This document shows positions 44,918 through 53,670 of a stretch of 64,000 bases of DNA, in pieces. Source of the DNA: Paramagnetospirillum marisnigri (lineage in GTDB: Bacteria > Pseudomonadota > Alphaproteobacteria > Rhodospirillales > Magnetospirillaceae). The translations under genes were made by a program, and so were the position numbers. Location of the stretch: positions 62,001 to 126,000 of the forward strand of contig NZ_LWQT01000038.1 in the NCBI RefSeq assembly GCF_001650715.1, in the 5' to 3' direction. Position 1 is the first letter of the stretch. Each line of letters opens with the position of its first letter. Below the pieces are notes generated by a model. That model saw only the letters and a list, made by a program, of their open reading frames with translations, did not search any database and had not been told where the DNA came from.

Positions 44918-44977
44918 CCTGTCATCCCGACGCCCAGGGGCGGAGGGATCTCCGCCCCTGGGCGTCGGGATGACAGG
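44918..44977. terminator. 27-bp perfect inverted repeat, probable bidirectional terminator
   Basis: Arms 44918-44944 and 44951-44977 are exact reverse complements over 27 bases with a 6-base loop (45-50 of that stretch). The arms include CATCCCGACGCCCAGGGG. It lies between the end of pyk and the end of the reverse-strand proline-rich gene, so it can serve both. No T tract is present. The CCTGTCATCCCGAC edge is typical of repeated palindromes in related genomes. Confidence 0.72.
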
Positions 44978-45021
44978 TCATTCATATGTCGGCCGGTATA
45001 AGGCGCGGCGGGCTCGACGCG

Positions 45022-45627
45022 CTATTTGCAGCGCCGCAGTCTGGCGGCCTGCTCGACCGTGGCGGTGGCGGCGACGCGGGTGACGCAGCCGGGATCGGAC
45101 GGGGCGGTCACCGCCGGGGCGATGACCGGCGGCGGGGCGATGACCGGCGGCGGGGCCGCAGTCACCATCGCCGGGCGCGGCGGCGACGCGGTTTCAACCG
45201 GCTTGGCCGCGGGAGGCTTTGGCTTGGCGGGGGGCGGCACGACAGCGGCCGGAATGACCGGCGACGACGGAGCCGTCTGGACCGGAGCAGGCTGCGCCAC
45301 CGCCGGAGCGGGGGGCTGGGGTTCCTCCGCCGCCGCTGGGGGCGGGACGGTCGCCGGGACCACGACCGGGGCCGCCACGGCGGGCTTTTCCGGCTCGGGT
45401 TTGGCTGCCGGTTCGGGGGGAGGATATGACCCCGGCAGATTGAGATAGGGCGACGGGCTGGAAATGGGCGGGCCCACCAGCACCTTCAGGATGCTGCCGA
45501 CGCCATCGACCACGTCGTCGAGAAGATCACCCTCCGCGGCCGGAGGCGGAAGGGCGACATCCTCGGCCAGGGCCGGACGGACCGTCACGGCCAGGAGTCC
45601 GGTCAGCAGCAGGATGCCGAGCCGCAT
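45022..45627 (-). CDS. Secreted proline/alanine-rich protein, function unknown
   Basis: A 201-residue protein with a signal peptide (MRLGILLLTGLLAVTVRPALA, cut before EDV). The mature protein begins with an acidic, hydrophobic stretch (GDLLDDVVDGVGSILKVLVG), then has about 120 residues almost wholly Pro, Ala, Val and Lys (for example KPEPEKPAVAAPVVVP, and APPPVIAPPPVIAP), and ends with GCVTRVAATATVEQAARLRRC, two Cys that might pair. It looks like a periplasmic spacer protein. It follows purS after 12 bases but has no link in function that I can see. Confidence 0.7.
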   Translation of the reverse strand: MRLGILLLTGLLAVTVRPALAEDVALPPPAAEGDLLDDVVDGVGSILKVLVGPPISSPSPYLNLPGSYPPPEPAAKPEPEKPAVAAPVVVPATVPPPAAAEEPQPPAPAVAQPAPVQTAPSSPVIPAAVVPPPAKPKPPAAKPVETASPPRPAMVTAAPPPVIAPPPVIAPAVTAPSDPGCVTRVAATATVEQAARLRRCK

Positions 45628-45639
45628 GCCCGAAATTCC

Positions 45640-45882
45640 TCAGTCCGCCAGATCAATGGTGTAGTTCTCGATCACCGTATTGGCCAGCAGGCCCCGGCAC
45701 ATCTGCTCGACCGCCGCCTTGGCCTTGGCCGGGTCGGTCTCGGCCAGCTCCAGCTCGATATATTTGCCCTGGCGCACGTCGTTGATGCCCGCATAGCCCA
45801 GCGAGCCCAGCGCGTGCTGCACCGCCTTGCCCTGGGGATCGAGGACACCGTTCTTGAGGGTGATGTGGACTTTGGCTTTCAC
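45640..45882 (-). CDS. purS: Phosphoribosylformylglycinamidine synthase subunit PurS
   Basis: An 80-residue small subunit of the three-part FGAM synthase in purine synthesis. The sequence KAKVHITLKNGVLDPQGKAVQHALGSLGY, then VRQGKYIELELAE and a C-terminal LLANTVIENYTIDL, is the full PurS pattern. The start is GTG 45882. It follows purC by 60 bases on the same strand. The partners PurQ and PurL are not in this window, although purQ often follows purS directly. Confidence 0.94.
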   Translation of the reverse strand: MKAKVHITLKNGVLDPQGKAVQHALGSLGYAGINDVRQGKYIELELAETDPAKAKAAVEQMCRGLLANTVIENYTIDLAD

Positions 45883-45942
45883 GGGATTGTATCCGCTCGC
45901 TGAAAGGGGAAAAGCGGAGGCGCCACCATGGGCGCCCCCTTC

Positions 45943-46707
45943 TTACTGCATGGTGGCCGGACCCTTGAGATCGCGGGGGCCGCCCTCGGGCAGGATGCCG
46001 AGACGACGGGCCACTTCCTGATAGGCCTCTTCGACACCGCCGAGATCGCGGCGGAAGCGGTCCTTATCCATCTTGTCGCCGGTCTTCATGTCCCACAGGC
46101 GACAGGAATCGGGGCTGATCTCGTCGGCCAGCACGATCTGCATGTCGTCGCCGTTGTACAGGCGGCCGAACTCGATCTTGAAGTCCACCAGACGGATGCC
46201 GACGCCCAGGAACAGGCCGGTCAGGAAATCGTTGATGCGCAGCGCCAGCGACATCATTTCGTCCAGGTCCTGGGTGGTGGCCCAGCCGAAGGCGGTGATG
46301 TGCTCTTCAGAGACCATGGGATCGCCCAGGGCATCGGACTTGAAATAGTATTCGACGATGCAGCGCGGCAGCGGCGTGCCTTCGGACAGGCCGAAACGCT
46401 GGGACAGCGAACCGGCGGCGACATTGCGGATCACCACTTCCAGCGGCACGATCTCGACTTCGCGCACCAGCTGCTCGCGCATATTGAGGCGACGCACGAA
46501 ATGGGTGGGAACGCCGATCTCGCCCAGGCGCAGCATCAGATATTCGGAGATGCGGTTGTTCAGCACCCCCTTGCCGGTGATGGTGCCCTTCTTCTTGTTA
46601 TTGAAGGCGGTGGCGTCGTCCTTGAAGTACTGGACCAGGGTGCCGGGCTCGGGGCCCTCGAACAGCACCTTGGCCTTGCCTTCGTAAATCTGTCTGCGTC
46701 TGGCCAT
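45943..46707 (-). CDS. purC: Phosphoribosylaminoimidazole-succinocarboxamide synthase
   Basis: A 254-residue SAICAR synthase of purine synthesis. ATG 46707 gives the family start [22 protein letters not shown]; the open frame extends further up but without conservation. Other motifs are [55 protein letters not shown] and [14 protein letters not shown]. It leads the purC-purS pair. The 133 bases upstream hold its promoter region, with nothing else that I can identify. Confidence 0.95.
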   Translation of the reverse strand: MARRRQIYEGKAKVLFEGPEPGTLVQYFKDDATAFNNKKKGTITGKGVLNNRISEYLMLRLGEIGVPTHFVRRLNMREQLVREVEIVPLEVVIRNVAAGSLSQRFGLSEGTPLPRCIVEYYFKSDALGDPMVSEEHITAFGWATTQDLDEMMSLALRINDFLTGLFLGVGIRLVDFKIEFGRLYNGDDMQIVLADEISPDSCRLWDMKTGDKMDKDRFRRDLGGVEEAYQEVARRLGILPEGGPRDLKGPATMQ

Positions 46708-46840
46708 GGGAAACTTCCGGATTATTGGGCGCACGCGGCGCACGGGGACCTGGGACGCTGCGGCGATCAGCTCGCGCGTCGACGATCCGGGTTTGATATA
46801 GCAGGGATGCCGGAGTGAGACAACGCGCGTCTCGGATTCG

Positions 46841-47629
46841 TCACGATTCGGCCAGGAGAACCGGTTCATAGGCGGTGCGGTCGGGCCGTCCGGCGGCGAA
46901 GCGCCAGACCGGCGGCAGCGGAGGGGCGGCCGGGGCGGGCAGGGCGATCAGCGAACTGGAGACGGTGCCAAAGCCATTGGGCCGCAAGAAGCACATGGCG
47001 GGCGGCTCCTCGGCCTCGCCGCCGGCCTGGGTGGCGATGGGGGCGCCGGTATCGGCCATCAGCCCCGGCCAGCCGCCCCAGTCGCCGCCCAGGGGATCGC
47101 TGCAATCAGGTTTGGGGGGGGGAAGGGCCATGAAGCGGTCCCAATAGGCGTGGATGCGGGGGCTGGCGTGGTCGTCCAGTTCCAGCGCGCTCAGCATGTG
47201 CAGGCCGGGGGCGATGGCATGGCGGGTGACCGTCCGTCCATCGGCGCGCAGCCAGAAGGCGTCGCGGTTGTCGGCGACCACCATGTTGAACGGGCGGTAG
47301 GACTGGGCGCGCAAGCCGGACAGGGCCTCGGCGGCATCCATGGCGTCGGCATGGTCCAGGGCTTCCAGCACCAACTCGCCGCGCGAGCGCTTGCCGGCCT
47401 CCGGTCCCAGGGTTCCCATGCGGTTGAGAATGGCGGCAACCACGCCGGTGTGGTTCAGGCCCAGCCAGGACCCGCCCGCCAGTTCGTCGAGCCCCGCCAC
47501 CACTTCGGGGCGGTCCTCCCACCACCGGCCGGGCGGGCGGGATGGGCGCCCTGCCATTTCGTCGCGATTGGCGGCGATGACCAGGGGCCAGGTTTCACCG
47601 GGTCGGCGCAGCAGGACCAGCGTGCACAT
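46841..47629 (-). CDS. NRDE-family (TANGO2-like) protein
   Basis: A 262-residue protein that begins [11 protein letters not shown], then [24 protein letters not shown], which contains the NRDE motif that names the family. Further conserved parts are [28 protein letters not shown], and a C-terminal [12 protein letters not shown]. The start Met-Cys is typical; the N-terminal Cys may act as a nucleophile as in Ntn hydrolases, but this is not proven for the family. Eukaryotic TANGO2 members are linked to lipid or heme handling. The gene stands alone, divergent from DUF1476. Confidence 0.87.
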   Translation of the reverse strand: MCTLVLLRRPGETWPLVIAANRDEMAGRPSRPPGRWWEDRPEVVAGLDELAGGSWLGLNHTGVVAAILNRMGTLGPEAGKRSRGELVLEALDHADAMDAAEALSGLRAQSYRPFNMVVADNRDAFWLRADGRTVTRHAIAPGLHMLSALELDDHASPRIHAYWDRFMALPPPKPDCSDPLGGDWGGWPGLMADTGAPIATQAGGEAEEPPAMCFLRPNGFGTVSSSLIALPAPAAPPLPPVWRFAAGRPDRTAYEPVLLAES

Positions 47630-47721
47630 GCGAAATTTCCATTTTCCGGAATCCTCCGGGCGTTTATAACACGGGCGTCAGAAGGCCGCGAAGGCCCGGA
47701 AGCTGGAGAAAGTCCCGTCCC

Positions 47722-48048
47722 ATGACTGCTTTTGACGATCGCGAGAAAGCCTTCGAGGCCAAGTTCCATCTGGACCAGGAAATGGAATTCAAGGCGACCA
47801 TCCGGCGCGACAAGTTGTTGGGGCTGTGGGCCGCCGAGAAGCTTGGCCTGGCCGATGATGCCGCCAAGGCCTACGCCCTGAGCGTGGTGGATGCCGAGTT
47901 CAGCGCCCCCGACCATGATGCCGGGCACAAGGTGCTCGACGACCTTGCCGCCGGGGGCGTGGCGGTGAGCGAAGGCGAGGTCCGCCACCAGATGGCGGTG
48001 TTGCTGGTTCTGGCCCGCGAACAGATCCTTACGGAGATGAGCCGCTAA
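47722..48048 (+). CDS. DUF1476 protein, ATP synthase inhibitor zeta-like
   Basis: A 108-residue helical protein of the DUF1476 family. In Paracoccus the family member (zeta subunit) binds F1 and blocks ATP hydrolysis. The signature is AFDDREKAFEAKFHLDQEMEFKATIRRDKLLGLWAAEKLGL, with the inhibitory N-terminal helix, then a C-terminal HQMAVLLVLAREQI. The family is mostly limited to alphaproteobacteria, which supports the assignment of the organism. It is convergent with the diguanylate cyclase gene, with 17 bases between the stops. Confidence 0.93.
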   Translation: MTAFDDREKAFEAKFHLDQEMEFKATIRRDKLLGLWAAEKLGLADDAAKAYALSVVDAEFSAPDHDAGHKVLDDLAAGGVAVSEGEVRHQMAVLLVLAREQILTEMSR

Positions 48049-48065
48049 GGGGGCGGGACGTATGA

Positions 48066-49376
48066 CTACGGCGTCAGGCCGTCGTAGTCGATCTCGTCCT
48101 GGGGGGTCGAGTCCGAGTAGAAGCAGAAGGCATTGCGGCCGGAATGCTTGACCCGGTACATGGCCACGTCGGCGGCCTTGCAGACTTCCTCCATGGAGAT
48201 ACCGTCATCGGGGAAGATGGCGATGCCGATACTGGCGCCGATCTGACAGGCATGCTCCAGGTACAGTACCGGCCGGGTCAGCGAGGCGATGATCTTGCGC
48301 GCCACCATGGCGGCCTCGCCGGGCCGTGCGATTTCCTCGACCACCACCACGAATTCGTCACCGCCCACCCGCGACACCGTGTCGGAACTGCGGATGCATG
48401 TCGACAGGCGCTGCGCCACTTCGCGCAGCACGGCGTCTCCCGCCTCGTGCCCCAATGTGTCGTTGATCGGCTTGAACTTGTCCAGATCGACATAAAGGAC
48501 CGCCATGCGGCCACCATGGCGGCGGACGCGGGCCAGGGCGTGGCTGATGCGGTCATTGAGCAGGTTGCGGTTGGGCAGGCCTGTCAGGCTGTCGTGGTGG
48601 GCAAGGCGCTTGATGCGCTCCTCGTTCTCCTTGCGCTCGGAGATATCGCGCAGGATGCCGGTGAACAGGCGGTTCTTGCCGTGGCGTAATTCGCTGACGG
48701 AAATTTCCAGCGGAAACAGGCTGCCATCGGCGCGGCGCCCCAGGCTTTCCACCGAGCGGCCCATAAATTTGCCGCCACCACCCAGATAGGCCTTGAACAT
48801 ATCCGCATGATGGTCGCGCAGGGCATCGCCCATCAGCACGCCGAGATTCTGGCGGATCAGCTTGCCCGGGCCATAGCCGAACATGCGGTCCACCGCCGGG
48901 TTGGCGGATTCGATCTGGCCCTGCTCGTTGACAGTGATGATGCCCTCGGCCACCGAAGCCAGGATGCCTTGCAGCCGTTCCTCGCGCTCGCGCAGGGCCT
49001 CGGCCGATTTGACGAATTTGGAGATATCGCGGGCTTCCACCAGGAACATCTCGTTGGGCGAGGGCACGCGGCGCACGCGGATTTCCGCCTCGAACAAGAA
49101 TTCATCGGTCCGGTGCAGCTTCAGCGGAAGGAAATCCTCTTCAGCCAGCAGGTCCCAGCCGGCTTCCACCAGGAAGCGGTAATCGGCCTCCACATAGTCG
49201 ACGAAGGCGGTGCCGATGGCGTCGTCGGGGCTGTTCAGTCCCAGCACTTTCGCCCCGGCCTGATTGAGGAAGGTCACATCGCCATTGCGCAGGATACAGA
49301 CCAGCGACGACACAAGCTCCAACAGCTCGTGATCCAATACGACGGTCCCTGGCAATGCAACCGCGGACGAGGGCAC
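48066..49376 (-). CDS. PAS-containing diguanylate cyclase (GGDEF)
   Basis: About 436 residues from GTG 49376, chosen because AGGGGG lies 4-5 bases upstream; a TTG five codons earlier is possible. Two PAS-type sensor regions come first (about residues 15-130, LVSSLVCILRNGDVTFLNQAG, and about 130-250, LASVAEGIITVNEQGQIESANPAVDRMFGYGPG with GRRADGSLFPLEISVSE). The GGDEF domain has HHDSLTGLPNRNLLNDRI and an intact active site VGGDEFVVVVEE. An RSSD I-site five residues before the GGDEF suggests product inhibition by cyclic di-GMP. No EAL domain, signal peptide or membrane segment, so it is a cytoplasmic sensor. Confidence 0.92.
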   Translation of the reverse strand: MPSSAVALPGTVVLDHELLELVSSLVCILRNGDVTFLNQAGAKVLGLNSPDDAIGTAFVDYVEADYRFLVEAGWDLLAEEDFLPLKLHRTDEFLFEAEIRVRRVPSPNEMFLVEARDISKFVKSAEALREREERLQGILASVAEGIITVNEQGQIESANPAVDRMFGYGPGKLIRQNLGVLMGDALRDHHADMFKAYLGGGGKFMGRSVESLGRRADGSLFPLEISVSELRHGKNRLFTGILRDISERKENEERIKRLAHHDSLTGLPNRNLLNDRISHALARVRRHGGRMAVLYVDLDKFKPINDTLGHEAGDAVLREVAQRLSTCIRSSDTVSRVGGDEFVVVVEEIARPGEAAMVARKIIASLTRPVLYLEHACQIGASIGIAIFPDDGISMEEVCKAADVAMYRVKHSGRNAFCFYSDSTPQDEIDYDGLTP

Positions 49377-49455
49377 GTTTCCCCCTAACAAAAGCCGACA
49401 GATGGTCGGCCAATTTCCCGCGTGTTGTCAATATCTGCGATGGAAACTGGCACTT

Positions 49456-50376
49456 TTAATCAATCCTTAGATGGGTACTGACTTCCGCTAGCCGTCCGAA
49501 CGGCGATACTCCCGCCGGCAGCCTGAGATCGGGAGCCCGGCGGATGCCTTCTCGGCCGAAACGTTCGCGCACCGCCTCCTCCAGCCAGGCCTCGGCCTGG
49601 GTGTGGCGATGGCGCAACAACCGACCCTCCCCGGCGAGGAAGGCCAGGTGGGAATCAATACCGACGATCAGGGCGTCTATGCCCTCTCGCTTATTGGAGG
49701 ATACCATCAATACCGGGACTGTCCAGCCCGCCTCCCCATCCTCGCCGCCCAGGCTCAGCGCCCCCAGCACGTCGGCGCGGGCGCGCTGGGCGGCGGCGCC
49801 CATATCCGCCTTGGTCACCACCACCAGGTGGGGGATTTCGGCGATCCCCGCCTTCATGAACTGCAAGGAATCGCCTGATCCCGGCTGGACGCAGAACAGA
49901 ACCGTATCGGCGACGCCCACCACATCGGTTTCCGACTGGCCGACGCCCACGGTTTCGATCAGCACCATGTCGAACAAGGCCCGCATCAGGACCATGGCGG
50001 ACACGGTCAGCGCGGACAATCCGCCCAGGCGGTCGCGGGCCGCCATGGAGCGGACGAAGATGCCCTGATCCTCCGGGTCGGTGGTCAAGCGGGTCCGATC
50101 GCCCAGCAGGGCGCCACCGGACCGCCGCGATGACGGATCGACGGCGATGCAGCCGACCCGGCGGCCATCGGCCCGCCAGGCGGCGATCAGGGCATTCATC
50201 AAGGTGGATTTGCCCACGCCGGGTGGACCGGTCATGCCGACCACATGGGCGATGGGGGCGGCATGGGCCGCGTCCAGCAAGGCGATGGTCGCGGGGGCGT
50301 CGGGGGCGCGTTCCAACTCGGCCAAGGCGCGGGCCAGGGCGGGCTTGCCCCCTTGCCGTATCTCGTCGAGCGTCAT
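49456..50376 (-). CDS. meaB: Methylmalonyl-CoA mutase-associated GTPase MeaB
   Basis: A 306-residue G protein that protects and reloads cobalamin in methylmalonyl-CoA mutase or related mutases. The Walker A motif is GMTGPPGVGKSTLMNALIAAW, then CIAVDPSSRRSGGALLGDRTRL, the switch region LIETVGVGQSETDVVGVADT, and the base-specificity motif VVTKAD. Similar to ArgK/YgfD proteins. The mutase genes are not in the window. It lies downstream of the RNase E gene on the same strand, 61 bases away. Confidence 0.94.
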   Translation of the reverse strand: MTLDEIRQGGKPALARALAELERAPDAPATIALLDAAHAAPIAHVVGMTGPPGVGKSTLMNALIAAWRADGRRVGCIAVDPSSRRSGGALLGDRTRLTTDPEDQGIFVRSMAARDRLGGLSALTVSAMVLMRALFDMVLIETVGVGQSETDVVGVADTVLFCVQPGSGDSLQFMKAGIAEIPHLVVVTKADMGAAAQRARADVLGALSLGGEDGEAGWTVPVLMVSSNKREGIDALIVGIDSHLAFLAGEGRLLRHRHTQAEAWLEEAVRERFGREGIRRAPDLRLPAGVSPFGRLAEVSTHLRID

Positions 50377-50436
50377 GGCGGCATCCCCCCGGTCGAGGTT
50401 CGCCCCTCCCGTCCGGGGACGGGAGGGGACGAAGGA

Positions 50437-53175
50437 TCAGGACATCAGGCGGTTCCACCAGCCGCGGCGCGGCGGACCCGCGGGCACCGGCGGCTGGGGG
50501 GCGGGCTCGGGAGCGGCCGGAGCCGGTTCCGCTGCCACGGGCTCGGGAGCGGGCTCCGGAGCCGGTTCGGGCTCGGGCGTTGCCACCGGCGGCTCGGTGA
50601 TCGGTTCGGGGGCGGCAACGGCCGCCGGTTCGGGGTCCTCGACCGGTTCAGCCGCGACAGCGGCAGTCTCGGCCACGGGCTCGGCCTTCTTGCGCGGGGC
50701 GCGCTTGCGCTTGGGCTTTTCCCCAGTGGCGGCTTCGGGCGTGGCGGCCTCGGGAGCGGTTTCAACCGCTTCGGCAGAGGGCTCGGCCTTCTTGCGCGGG
50801 GCGCGCTTGCGCTTGGGCTTTTCCTCGGCAACCGGTTCGGCGCCCGCCTCGGCGGCGGCATCCGTCTCGGCGACAGCCTCGGATGTCGGGCTGGTATCAT
50901 CCTGGGCGGTGGCCGTCGGGGTCACGTCCTCGCTTTCCTCGGCGGCTTCGGCGCCCTCGGCGTCCTCGCTGCCCTCGGCACCCTCGACGCCATCCTGGCC
51001 GTCGCGGCGGCGGCGGCGGCGGCCACCCCGGCGGCCCCGGCGGCGCTTGCGCGGCTGCTCGCCATCGGCACCCTCGGCGCCCTCGGCCCGGTTTTCGTCG
51101 CCGTCCTCGGAGTCGTCCGCGTCATCGGACTCGTCGCCCTCGCCCTCGCTCTCGCCGTCGGCGTCCTCGGCCTTGCGCTCGGAGGATTCGTCCTCGCCGA
51201 TGGCGCCGTCTTCGGGACGGCGCTTCTTGCGGCGGCGGCGGCGGCGCTTGCGACCATTGGCATCGGTATCGCTCTCGCCACGGCCAGCCTCGGCCGAACG
51301 GGGGCTCTCCTCCTTGTCCTCGGCCTCGTCGTCCTCTTCCTCGACCTCGTCCTTGTCCTCGTCGTCAGCGGGAATGCTCCGCATGGCGGGGTCATCGACA
51401 CCGATGGCGGCCCGCGCGGGCTCGTCAGGGCGGAACTCCGCCTTGACCCGGTCCATGCGGAAGTTCGGCGGAATCAGGGTGTCGTCGCCGCTCAGGAAGA
51501 CGCTGAACTCGTAGCGCTCCTCGATGGCGGCCAGGGCGCCGCGCTTCTGGTTGAGGATGTAGAGCGCGATGGCGGAGGACACATAGACAGTGACCTCGGA
51601 GGAGCGGCGGCGGATGCCTTCCTCCTCGATGGCGCGCAGCACATGCACGGCGGCGGATTCCACCGAGCGCACCAGGCCGGTGCCGGCGCAATGGGGGCAG
51701 GGGCTGAAGGTGGTTTCCTGCAGGGACGGGCGCAGCCGCTGGCGCGACAGTTCCAGCAGGCCGAAGGCACTGATCTTGCCCACCTGGATGCGGGCACGGT
51801 CGTTCTTCAGGGCGTCCTTGAGGCGCCGTTCAACCGCGTTGTTGTTGCGGTTCTCCTCCATGTCGATGAAGTCGATGACGATCAATCCGGCCAGATCGCG
51901 CAGGCGCAATTGGCGGGCGACCTCGTCGGCGGCCTCCAGATTGGTCTTCAGCGCCGTCTCCTCGATATGGCGCTCCTTGGTGGCGCGACCCGAATTGACG
52001 TCGATGGCCACCAACGCCTCGGTCTGGCTGATGACGATGTAGCCGCCGGACTTCAACTGCACCGTCGGGCTGTGCATGGCGTCCAGCTGGGCTTCCACCT
52101 GATAGCGGTGGAACATGGGCATCACCGGGTCCTTGTAGGGCTGGACCTTCTTGGCATGCGACGGAGTCAGCATGCGCATGTAGTCCTTGGCCAGGCGATA
52201 GCCCTCGTCGCCATCCACCAGCACTTCGTCGATGTCGCGGGCGTAAAGGTCGCGGATCGAGCGCTTGATCAGGCTGGCTTCCTCGTAGACCAGGTCTGGC
52301 GCGCTGGACTTCAGCGTCAGTTCCCGCACCGAGTCCCACATGCGCAGCAGGTATTCGTAGTCGCGACGGATCTCGGTCTTGGACCGTTCCGACCCGGCGG
52401 TGCGGATGATCACCGCCATGCCGTCGGGAATATCCATCTCGTTGGCGATGGCCTTCAGGCGGCGGCGGTCGGTGGAATTGACGATCTTGCGCGACACCCC
52501 GCCGCCCCGGGCGGTGTTGGGCATCAGCACGCAATAGCGACCGGCCAGCGACAGATAGGTGGTGAGAGCCGCGCCCTTGTTGCCGCGCTCTTCCTTGACC
52601 ACCTGCACCAGCATGATCTGGCGGCGCTTGATCACTTCCTGAATCTTGTAGTGGCGCAGCAGCCGCGCCCGGCGGCGCTCGGCCTCGGCATCGTCGTCGC
52701 CGCCCACGGTTTCCACATGGCGCTTGCGCTCACGCGGGCCGGATTCGGCGCCCTCGGCCTCGCCGGACTCGGTGGGGGCCTCCTCCACCGCGCCGGCATC
52801 GGCGGTCTCGGCCACCGCCTCGGCGGCAAGATGGCCTTCGCCCACCGGTTCGGCGTCGTCGCGCTCGCCACTGGCCTCGCGCATCACCTCGGCGCGCTGG
52901 GCGGCCAGCAGGGCCTGGCGGTCCGCCACCGGAATCTGGAAGTAGTCGGGGTGGATTTCGCTGAAGGCCAGGAAACCATGGCGGTTACCGCCATATTCGA
53001 CGAACGCGGCCTGGAGCGAGGGCTCGACCCGCACCACCTTGGCCAGATAGATGTTACCCTTCAGCTGCCGCTTGGTGGATGTCTCAACATCCAGTTCTTC
53101 CAGGCGGGTCCCATTGACCACCACGACCCGGGTCTCTTCCGGGTGGGTGGCATCGATCAACATACGCTTGACCAT
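50437..53175 (-). CDS. rne: Ribonuclease E/G family endoribonuclease
   Basis: A 912-residue RNA decay and processing enzyme. The start at 53175 (MVKRMLIDATHPEETRVVVV) gives the alphaproteobacterial N-terminus; ATG 53184 three codons earlier is also possible. The S1 domain is about residues 37-125, interrupted by an acidic/Ala-rich insertion at about 110-190. The catalytic region has AIDVNSGRATKERHIEETALKTN and LAGLIVIDFIDMEENRNNNAVERRL, and the zinc link CPHCAGTG lies near residue 495. After about residue 600 the tail alternates acidic, Arg-rich (KRRRRRRKKRRP) and Ala/Pro/Glu stretches, with KRKRAPRKKAEP twice, and ends GPPRRGWWNRLMS. Such tails bind RNA and degradosome partners. Confidence 0.94.
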   Translation of the reverse strand: MVKRMLIDATHPEETRVVVVNGTRLEELDVETSTKRQLKGNIYLAKVVRVEPSLQAAFVEYGGNRHGFLAFSEIHPDYFQIPVADRQALLAAQRAEVMREASGERDDAEPVGEGHLAAEAVAETADAGAVEEAPTESGEAEGAESGPRERKRHVETVGGDDDAEAERRRARLLRHYKIQEVIKRRQIMLVQVVKEERGNKGAALTTYLSLAGRYCVLMPNTARGGGVSRKIVNSTDRRRLKAIANEMDIPDGMAVIIRTAGSERSKTEIRRDYEYLLRMWDSVRELTLKSSAPDLVYEEASLIKRSIRDLYARDIDEVLVDGDEGYRLAKDYMRMLTPSHAKKVQPYKDPVMPMFHRYQVEAQLDAMHSPTVQLKSGGYIVISQTEALVAIDVNSGRATKERHIEETALKTNLEAADEVARQLRLRDLAGLIVIDFIDMEENRNNNAVERRLKDALKNDRARIQVGKISAFGLLELSRQRLRPSLQETTFSPCPHCAGTGLVRSVESAAVHVLRAIEEEGIRRRSSEVTVYVSSAIALYILNQKRGALAAIEERYEFSVFLSGDDTLIPPNFRMDRVKAEFRPDEPARAAIGVDDPAMRSIPADDEDKDEVEEEDDEAEDKEESPRSAEAGRGESDTDANGRKRRRRRRKKRRPEDGAIGEDESSERKAEDADGESEGEGDESDDADDSEDGDENRAEGAEGADGEQPRKRRRGRRGGRRRRRRDGQDGVEGAEGSEDAEGAEAAEESEDVTPTATAQDDTSPTSEAVAETDAAAEAGAEPVAEEKPKRKRAPRKKAEPSAEAVETAPEAATPEAATGEKPKRKRAPRKKAEPVAETAAVAAEPVEDPEPAAVAAPEPITEPPVATPEPEPAPEPAPEPVAAEPAPAAPEPAPQPPVPAGPPRRGWWNRLMS
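50678..50822. repeat. 43-bp direct repeat inside the RNase E tail
   Basis: The 43 bases at 50678-50720 recur at 50780-50822 (102 bases apart) without visible change in the core (CTTCTTGCGCGGGGCGCGCT). They encode the two KPKRKRAPRKKAEP modules of the C-terminal tail. This looks like a recent duplication of an RNA-binding basic patch. Confidence 0.75.
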
Positions 53176-53670
53176 TAAATCCATATCTCCGTGGTGCCGT
53201 CCGCGACGCGCTGGGCGCATGCGAGCGGCAGTCTGATCCAGCGAAGCCGGCGCGCGGGAACGCGCGACCGCAAGGTCCGCCTGAAAGCGAGTCCACAATC
53301 CTGTTCTCTTGGATGGGCATCATGGTGGCGATAAACCTGATCGCGGGCGTCACGCCCGGCTTCGAATTCAAATCTGGCTTCGCAGGCCGAGACGTGGCAG
53401 TCGCCGTAGGGTCGCACAAGGTGCGAAGCGGGCGCTTTACCACCGTCCGGGATTGGACGCTCGGGTATTGCAAGCTCATGGTCTGCCAAAATAGCCGCAG
53501 CCGGGGGTTTCGACAACGATCTTGTTGACGGGGCCTTCAGATGAGGAATATCCGTCCCCTTCGCACTGTGAAGAGTCTGCTGAATCAATGACTTTTGGGT
53601 TGAGCTTGAGTCTTTCTCTGCGTTATAGCTGTCAGGGACGGGCCGTTGGCGGCCGCAGAGTTGGGAACCC
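53176..53670. other. Divergent gap of about 490 bases between rne and amidase genes
   Basis: No gene is convincing here. The region should hold the rne promoter and a long leader, as well as the promoter for the amidase gene. Short open frames on both strands lack ribosome sites and conserved patterns. Local features include CGGGCGTGACGCCCG (53,344-53,360), a small palindrome, and T/C-rich stretches near 53,590-53,625. RNase E genes in other bacteria have long leaders used for feedback control, but nothing here shows that directly. Confidence 0.5.

Noticed and set aside
44986-45448. Gly/Arg-rich and Ala/Gly-rich + strand frames after pyk
   Set aside because: They are opposite the proline-rich secreted protein, whose signal peptide and strand bias make it the better reading.
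50081-53178. Long + strand frames opposite rne and meaB
   Set aside because: They mirror the low-complexity RNase E tail (Ser/Ala or Leu/Gly runs) and carry no conserved motif.
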